Shown here: one piece after another, positions 57,772-64,000 of the stretch | Numbering within the stretch: the first letter of the stretch is position 1 | Layout: each line of letters starts with the position of its first letter | Assembly: GCA_027924645.1 (NCBI GenBank) | Contig: BSBN01000781.1 | Coordinates: forward strand, 3,038,001 to 3,102,000 | DNA from: Cunninghamia lanceolata | Lineage: Eukaryota > Streptophyta > Pinopsida > Cupressales > Cupressaceae | Reading direction: 5' to 3' | Length of the DNA stretch: 64,000 nucleotides | Program-made: the position numbers and the translations under genes | The notes under the pieces: model-generated | The model's database searches: none | What the model saw: only the letters and a program-made list of their open reading frames with translations | Told to the model about the DNA's origin: nothing

Positions 57772-57908
57772 TGTTGTTTCATGCTTTATATGGTTGTTTC
57801 TTATGGATTCTTGGGACCTTGGTCCTTTTATGTTTTGTAATGCTTTTTTCTGAATTTCAATAAAGTTTTTACCCCCTTTTTTTAAAAAAAAAAAAAAGAA
57901 ATTATTAT

Positions 57909-59232
57909 CGTGGGAATTATTATCTTTTCTTTTTATTTTTTTTATTTGGCGAATTTATATCTTATTAATCTAATGGAATTTAGTGGAAACTTATGTTAGA
58001 GGAAATTTTTATCAATTTGAACTTTTAAAAATTAATTGAATTGTACTTAATTTTTTTTAAAATGATGGATTTATTTTGTTGGTGAACATTAGAGTTGAAT
58101 AGAATAGGTTAATTATTATTATTGTTTGGTCAAAGAGGGGTGTTGGGATATATTAAGTTTGGAGTGTATTTTTTCAAAATGTCAATTGAATTTTCTCAAA
58201 ATGGTTAGCTAGGTAATTGTTTTTAAATTATTTTAGATGTTGGGGCTTTGCATTTTATTAAATCAATACTTATTGATGTAATTAGTCCATTCAATTAATT
58301 TATCCTAGGCTTTTAAACCTAGATATTAATAGGGGATTTATTTAATGAGGATTATAGTAAATGCGTTGGGAATTTCATTTAAGTATTAGAATTTATTATT
58401 TAATTTAATGTCTTTATGATGTAGTGAATTTAATTAATTTTATTTATTCTATTGGGTTAGGGAAAAAAAATTGTTAATTGATTTTGTTGGGTTAGATAAG
58501 GTTGTTTTAATTCTTTTCTTGGAGAATTTTACTTTTAATTTTAAATAAATATAATTGTTGAATTATATTTATTAGTGGATTTTTTTATTATTGTTGGGGT
58601 AATTATTTAATAGTTTAATTAATTTGATTTTCTATTATTTGGGTGGTAATTTTTATAATGCTATTTAGGTAAATTTAATTAGATCTTTTTATTTAAATTT
58701 TCTCCTAAATGAATTCGAGGGAAAAAAATTTTAAAATAATTATTTCAAACGTTAATAATGCATTATGCCGCAGAAATTTTCTGAGACTTAGGGCAGTTGT
58801 TTTAAATGATTTTTCCTTGGCATTTAATTTGCCTTATGATTATTATTTTAATGAAGGTGTTTCTTTTTAATCTATTTTTATGCTCTAGAATTAGGGTTAG
58901 ATTTTGACTCTTGTAGAAATCATATCACTCACCTCAGAAACTTAGGGTTCGAGTCAAATCAACCCTAACCCTAGTAGAGACACTCCTCATATCACATAAC
59001 CCCTTAGTTGGCTATCATCACGTAGGGGATTGCATATGTAAATGCTCTTCCCTGAGTTCAATTGACATATTTACGCCTTATGCATATTGCCACTGAGCAC
59101 ATAGACGCGTGTGAGGGGGTTTCTAGGGACATGCGGAAAAGTTTTTGATATTTCATGTCATGACCACATGACAAATGTGGAGATGACATGTGTGTTGTGT
59201 GTCATGGCCGCATGGGAAATGTGGGAATGATA
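57909..59232 (+). repeat. End of the D 3' LTR behind the LINE
   Basis: Collinear with 44155-45450 of the 5' LTR: AT-rich DNA, then the block from TAGGGTTAGATTTTGACTC to GTCATGACCACATGACA. It extends about 30 bases beyond the 5' copy, to GATA. No gene. Confidence 0.88.
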
Positions 59233-59237
59233 ATTTC

Positions 59238-59560
59238 AGCTACACCAACTACTCTAGGAGCTCTATTGGCACAACAAGACTATGAAGGAAAGGAATAGGC
59301 TATTTACTATATCAGCTGGACATTGGTAGGCTATGAGCTACAATACACGCCTATTGAATGAACATGCCTTACCATAGTCTTTGCATCCCAAAAACTAAGA
59401 CATTATATGCTCACACATTCAATGAAATTAGTAGCAAAGATAGATCCATTAAAGTATTTGGTCAGTAAGGCTACTCTAATAGGCATACTATCAAAGTGGG
59501 TAATGATTCTCAGCGAGTTCGACATTCAATTGTGGACAAAAGAGTAATAAAAGGCCAAGT
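59238..59560 (+). pseudogene. Element A first RNase H, continuation
   Basis: After the TSD the frame reads on: TLGALLAQQD, AIYYISWTL, KLRHYML, KIDPLKYLV, KWVMILSEFDIQ. It aligns with 18370-18690 of B. TAG and TGA codons and a frameshift near 59510 interrupt it. Confidence 0.85.
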
Positions 59561-60056
59561 GATTGCGGATCAGTTAGAGGATGTACCATTGAATGATGAC
59601 AAGCCATTAAGTTTTGAGTTTCCAGATGAAGCCATCTTCCACATAACAACACAAGCATGGAAACTCTATTTTGATGGATCTTATACACAACATGGGTCAA
59701 GAGCAGGCATTTTGTTGGTCACACCTCAAGGAGATACAATCTTGAAATCATATAGACTACTCTTCCCTTGTACCAACAATGTGGCAGAATATGAGGCATT
59801 AGTCATTGATCTCAAAATGGCTGTAGAATAGAAAGTCAGAGAGCTTCTTGTGTATGGAGATTCACAAATAGTCATCAATCAGGTAAATGATGACTATCAA
59901 ACAAAGGATGAGAAGTTAATACCTTACAAGCATATGGAAGATGACTTCAAAGAATATTTTGTTGTGATTTCCTTTGAACAAATACCAAGACTGGAGAACA
60001 AAGCTACAGATGCCATGGCAACCATGGCATCACTCCTGGATATACCAGAAAATTAG
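59561..60056 (+). pseudogene. Element A second (archaeal-type) RNase H
   Basis: Open frame pieces 59496-59831 and 59850-60056, in phase around a TAG at 59829-59831, show WKLYFDGSYTQHGS, NNVAEYEALV, VYGDSQIVI and KATDAMATMAS, so all four acidic residues are present. It stands after the first RNase H, as in B. It ends with a TAG at 60054-60056. Confidence 0.88.
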
Positions 60057-60307
60057 TCATGTTATGAGTTCTTAGTGGAACCAGTGTCTAATCCAGCTTA
60101 CGATATCCTTGAAACAAGAATCATATGTCACATAGTAGGATCTGATTCCCCCTTGTATGGAAATATCTATACCTATTTGAAAGAGAATACCTTACCGCCT
60201 GGTTTATCCAATAATCAACAAAGAACCTTCATCCGTCAAGCCGCTCGCTATACGATAATTACCGATACCCTTTATCATCAAGGTCTTGATGGTACTCTCC
60301 TTAGGTG
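60057..60307 (+). pseudogene. Element A integrase N-terminus, cut by solo LTR F
   Basis: The stretch 60075-60317 reads YGNIYTYLKENTLPPGLSNN, QRTFIRQAARYTIITDTLYH, then GLDGTLLRCL, the standard approach to the integrase zinc domain. The word RCL is completed at 61557 by ESEEYQTTLKEVHKGICG once F and one TSD copy are removed. Confidence 0.88.
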
Positions 60308-60312
60308 TCTAG

Positions 60313-61556
60313 TGTAATGTCAGAAAATGTCCCTTTGGGGGCTTTTCCCTCATAAGGTTTAGCTCCTAGGTCTTTTGCATGCATTTAGGACATCTTACTT
60401 CATAATTTGGCATCTCGATGGAATGAGCCCTAGGTAACATGACAAATGGGACCTAGGAGGACCCCTTGAGTTGTACCCTTCCCAAAATAGGGGGGACTTG
60501 GGTGCCCGCACCCTAGTCTTGCCCTATTTTGGGGCAGCCCCAATTTTTAGATGTCAGTTTATGACCGTTATTTAGGTCCTATGCTAACATAGTAAGTTTG
60601 AATTATGAAAATCTTGGCAGGATTGTTTGTAGTTGCATATAAAAGTATGTTTAGACATTCATTTAGAAACTAGATGGCAATTGTGATGTTCATGCATTCT
60701 CAAGGTGATTCAAGGCTTTCATTGTGTTGCAAGAGCATAATTGTGTTGTCTATGTGTTTGTGTTTGCAGATTTGAGGATCCATTTCATCATGGAATGAAG
60801 AGCATCTTCCTCCCATGAGATCTTGACTACAAGGTGACATTATATTATGTTTTCATCATCATTTCCTTTGGTTTTTGCCTCTGCCTCACAAGCGCATGTA
60901 CTTTCTATCTGACAATGGTGTTTGAAGACTTAAGTGTCCTCTAGGGCTTGACAAAGGCAAGCCTCTAAACACCACAACCCCCTCCCAAGTCTTGTGATTA
61001 CAGGTTACAGGTGTCATATTTGGAAAAAGTGAAGTTGCAGGGAGGATTAATAGAATCAAGGATTCAGGATCTGAAGAGAAGTAGGACACCAGAGCATTTC
61101 TAGGACTTGGGCGCTCACTCTAGTGTCCTCCGTAGTTGAATTGCTAGAAATAGGAGTTACATTGTTGATCAGTGTCAGAAGGAGGTCAGGATCCCGCAAA
61201 GAAACTGGTACCTTGGACTTGGGTGCCCACTCCTATGTCCTTGACTTTTACACCTCAGAACCTCAAAAATAGGTACTCTATGATTTGATATTTTACTTCT
61301 GTCTGCAAGAGCATTTTCTATTATTCATTCGTTAATTGTCGTATTTGCATAATTAGGGTTTTAATGGTCAATTGAGCATTAGAGAAGAGAAATTGATAAT
61401 TTAATTCCCTAATCCAAGTTTCCCTACATTTCACAATGATCTAGGGTATGATAGTGAATTTCCACTTGACCCTAGATCCTTGAACGTATCAGGTGAAAGG
61501 AGGATTCAAACATCTAAACACTAAAACATTAAACAATCCAAATTTTACCCTAAACA
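60313..61556. mobile_element. Element F: solo LTR, 1244 bp, in the integrase of A
   Basis: TGTAATGTCAG at the left and CCCTAAACA at the right form TG...CA ends. TCTAG flanks both sides (60308-60312 and 61557-61561), and the A integrase frame is restored across it. It has no coding capacity; near 60490-60540 and 61110-61245 there are repeated words such as TTGGGTGCCC. The orientation and family are not known. Confidence 0.85.
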
Positions 61557-61561
61557 TCTAG

Positions 61562-61624
61562 AAAGTGAGGAATATCAAACCACGTTAAAGGAAGTTCACA
61601 AAGGTATTTGCGGGATGTACTCTA
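61562..61624 (+). pseudogene. Element A integrase remnant between F and G
   Basis: Twenty-one codons (ESEEYQTTLKEVHKGICG in part) of the HHCC zinc domain, matching DSREAKVALQEVHTGICGAH in B. The match stops near 61624, where element G begins. Confidence 0.8.
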
Positions 61625-64000
61625 TGATAGAGTCAGGTTGTCATTGATGTCAAAAAGGTCTTGCAGGATTTTGGGTTGATCTTAGTTAACATCTGAAGGT
61701 CACTATATCAGGAATACATCATCTTGTATATCATCTTGTGTGTTGTTGCAAGAGTACATCATCTTGTGTTGATTGCAGTGAAATATCCTTTCGTTGAATA
61801 TAAAACTCAGATGACATGATTTGCAGTAGTAGTGGATTGGTAATTTGATCTCCGTATTCAGTGACATAGTATACAGTTGGTCTTGTTTCATTATCAGGAA
61901 CAGGAACGATCACATTCAGATTAGGGTTTTATGGCAGTTATGGTGGTTTAGAATATTCAGTGATGTATTCAGATGATGGTCCTTGTTCATATTATGATCA
62001 AGTTAATGCTCTAGGAGTTCTCAATTTACCTCATTGCTTTCAAGTTGATTTATACTTCAATATGTTGTCAAGGTATTTGGGATTTGCAAAGAGTATACTT
62101 AAAAGACAAAAAAGTGGCAGCAAATTGTCATTTTAGAGATATTCAATGAGGTAATATTCTCCAAGGTTTAAATATGACTTAAATGGTAATTAGTCATCTT
62201 ATAAAAATTCTTATATAACCCTATTGACACTGCCATATGATTTACACTATTGTTTTATTCTAACCTGCTTCTCCAAGTAATTGTCACTTAAGTGACCTGC
62301 AGAAGGATATAAATAACATTGGAGGACCGGCCCCCTTGAAATTCTTACCATCTTTACCGGTTGTTTCCTATGCGATGGACATTGTTTATGATATTAATGG
62401 TTCTTTTTTTGAAAAATGCAATGGGCGGAAAACACAAATTAAATACTTTATGAGGTGAGCGGGAATATGACTTTCAATGTGTTTGAATTACCATAGCCAA
62501 AACTCTAATAAGGAAAGCCCGATGCATTAAGAAAAAGCTATTTTTTATACCTTGAAACTTTGTGAGGAGTTTAGAAACTTTAATTAGTTTCCTTTTTAAA
62601 ACTTATGTAATTTCCTTCTAAATCCTTTTGATCGGTCCCTTATGTAAGGAGTTTTTAATGAGTTTTTTTTTTAGAAAAATCTTTATGAAGAATTTTTTGA
62701 GGATATTCAAAAAAATTTTAAGGAGATTTTTTTTATGAAGAGATTTTTTGAAAGAAGTTTAAGAGAGACATTTGTGGTACTTTAAGAGTTTTGTAAGGAT
62801 CCTAATGAATTTTTTTTCAGAGATAGATTGGTCTCTTGCAGATTGAGTAGATGAATATATAGAGAGAGAAAAGAAAAATTGGATCAAGGAATTTTTTGCA
62901 CAAGGATTATGAAGAATTTGAAAGATATTAGTTTTTGAAGAGTCATTTTTTTTTACAGATGAAGATAAAATTGCTCACATAAGAATATACATGTTGATCA
63001 GTTATTTTGAAAGAAATTTAATGCAGAGATGGAAGATCAAGAGGTTTTGAAAAAGAGGATAATACAAAATGGTTTTGTGATTTACAGAGAGAAGGTGAAA
63101 TGTTTTATTTGACAGAGAATATAAAAATAATGCAGAGTGATTATATTTTTGATAAGTTATATTATGAAAATTTGTTTGCAGAAAAGGAGATGAAAATGAA
63201 AAGACTAAATATTCAAAGAGTTTTTTTTTTTTACAAGTCCTGATTGAAATGATAGAGAATATGAAATGATCTTGCCAATAATGTTGCAGAGAAGTTTTGA
63301 TTGACAAATTGGTGGAGTTATTTTTGCAGATTGAATTTGCACGGGCAAAATGATTTTATTTTTGAAGGGGCAATATTGGAGATTCTTTTGCAGGAATATG
63401 AAGGATCATGCATGAAGGCATTTAGATGAAAGATGAAAATGAGGACAGAGATTTTATTACAGGGGCAAATTCAAAATACTTTATGATGAATTGTTTTTGC
63501 AGTTTAAAAAGAATATAGAATGGAGATCTATTTTCTTTCAGAGAAGATGAAAGTTTTTGATAAGAGGATAATGAAAAATATGTTTTGAAGGTGAAAGGAC
63601 TTTTCAGATGCATTGATGCAAATATATAAATAGACATTGATGAAACATAGATGATAAGTAGTGTTGTTGAGTGTATCCGGATGTAGGATTGTTTTTGAGC
63701 AGAATGGACATTTGACAGACACATGAGAGAGAATAAATGTTATGTATTGAAACAGAGAAACCCTCTGAATTTGTGTTTTCAGTTTGTTCTGTAATAGGGG
63801 TTGGTGCTCCTTGAAGCTGGTGCTTCTAAATAGTATGCCAGTGAGGCTTGTAGGTCAGTGTCAGTGAGACACATATTGTAGCCAGTGAGGCTTCTTTGTA
63901 GCCAGTGAGGCATGTTTGATCAGTTAAGCCAGTGAGGCAGTTTAGAGTGGTTTTTCTACCCCTGGAGGGTTTTCCACTCATGCAATTCTTGTGTCATAAT
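61625..64000 (+). mobile_element. Element G: 5' part of a long LTR, probably Ty1/copia, cut by the window end
   Basis: The integrase match breaks at TGATAGAGTCAGG, a plausible LTR start. No gene follows in 2.4 kb. The segment 62600-63700 alternates T-rich and GAAGA-rich stretches with frequent TTGCAG or CAGAGA. The end holds GCCAGTGAGGC repeated (from 63838) and GGAGGGTTTTCCACTCATGC (63964-63983), a word typical of the U5 end of plant Ty1/copia LTRs. The far end and TSD lie outside, so the limits are tentative. Confidence 0.55.
63838..63945 (+). repeat. Short direct repeats GCCAGTGAGGC in G
   Basis: GCCAGTGAGGC occurs at four places within about 110 bases (near 63838, 63880, 63901 and 63925), partly with GTA or TTGTA before it. 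Confidence 0.8.

Larger units (their letters stand above)
51755..57897 (+). mobile_element. LINE (L1-like, with RNase H), 6.1 kb, near full length
   Basis: The 11-bp duplication GAAATTATTAT flanks it (51744-51754 and 57898-57908), and the empty site is present in the 5' LTR of D. It has a 5' leader of about 420 bases, ORF1, ORF2 with endonuclease, RT, zinc finger and RNase H, a polyadenylation signal AATAAA (57859-57864) and a poly-A tail. Both ORFs are interrupted by stops and frameshifts. The start GAGAAAGAGAG looks like a true 5' end, so it may be full length. Confidence 0.92.
40034..59232 (+). mobile_element. Element D: non-autonomous chromovirus derivative with 5.4-kb LTRs
   Basis: Two long LTRs (40034-45451, and 47275-59232 with a SINE and a LINE inside) flank a 1.8-kb internal region. 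That region has a tRNA-iMet primer site, a gag frame with zinc knuckle, and the last third of a chromodomain, then a polypurine tract. Protease, RT, RNase H and integrase core are missing, so D would need enzymes from a relative. This fits the class of terminal-repeat retrotransposons carrying only gag (TR-GAG). The tRNA-iMet site, gag type and chromodomain point to a chromovirus ancestor. Confidence 0.85.
47275..59232 (+). repeat. Element D 3' LTR with SINE and LINE inserted
   Basis: The LTR proper is 47275-51364, 51651-51754 and 57909-59232. It follows the 5' LTR closely and ends GGGAATGATA, where CA is expected, which C has (GGGCATGACA). Its inverted-repeat array (48100-48485) includes perfect palindromes, for example CTCTCACACATGTGTGAGAG (48217-48236). 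The AC run at 50128-50185 and the TA run at 50703-50763 are expanded relative to the 5' copy. Confidence 0.88.
1..61624 (+). mobile_element. Element A: old Tat-like Ty3/gypsy retrotransposon, split into four pieces
   Basis: The pieces 1-3026, 38507-40033, 59238-60312 and 61562-61624 read in order as gag, protease, G-patch, linker, RT, RNase H, second RNase H and integrase. At each break the protein alignment with the parallel element B resumes on the other side of the insertion, and the inserts are flanked by 5-bp duplications (CTAAC, ATTTC, TCTAG). The 5' LTR lies before the window and the 3' end beyond it. All coding parts hold stops and frameshifts, so A is dead. It is the outermost layer and therefore older than B, D, F and G. 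Confidence 0.9.

Overview
The window is plant nuclear DNA made almost entirely of transposable elements nested inside one another; I found no host protein gene, rRNA gene or functional tRNA gene. Plant origin rests on Ty3/gypsy polyproteins with an extra (archaeal-type) RNase H typical of the plant Tat lineage, a plant mobile domain (PMD) ORF, a plant-style LINE with an apurinic endonuclease, reverse transcriptase and terminal RNase H, and a tRNA-derived SINE. The depth of nesting and the very long LTRs suggest a large genome, possibly a gymnosperm, but the species cannot be read from the sequence.

Most layers can be separated by 5-bp target-site duplications (TSDs). Element A, the oldest host, is a Tat-like Ty3/gypsy element whose start lies before the window. 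It survives as pieces at 1-3026 (gag, protease, G-patch), 38507-40033 (linker, RT, start of RNase H), 59238-60312 (RNase H, second RNase H, start of integrase) and 61562-61624 (integrase). Element B (3027-38501, TSD CTAAC, LTRs about 3% apart) is a relative that landed in A between G-patch and RT. B itself is interrupted in gag by C, a reverse-oriented solo LTR (9579-14392, TSD GTTAA/GTCAA), and near the end of its integrase by E (20452-31269, TSD GGCCT, LTRs about 1.2% apart). Downstream of its integrase B carries an antisense PMD ORF.

Element D (40034-59232, TSD ATTTC) sits in the RNase H of A. It is a non-autonomous chromovirus derivative: 5.4-kb LTRs flank a single frame holding gag and the tail of a chromodomain, with no protease, RT or integrase between. 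A SINE (51365-51650) and a 6.1-kb LINE (51755-57897) lie in its 3' LTR. F is a 1.2-kb solo LTR (60313-61556, TSD TCTAG) in the integrase of A. G, whose end resembles a Ty1/copia LTR, starts near 61625 and runs out of the window.

Only E has near-intact coding capacity: one 1172-codon pol frame (protease, second RNase H, RT, degenerate RNase H), one in-frame TAG, then a complete integrase frame. Its gag appears to lack a capsid domain. Everything else is pseudogenic. The main points of interest are the hairpin array in the D/C LTRs, the almost purely C-to-T nonsense decay of the D and PMD frames, the antisense PMD ORF, the different RNase H order in B and E, and the G-patch behind the protease.
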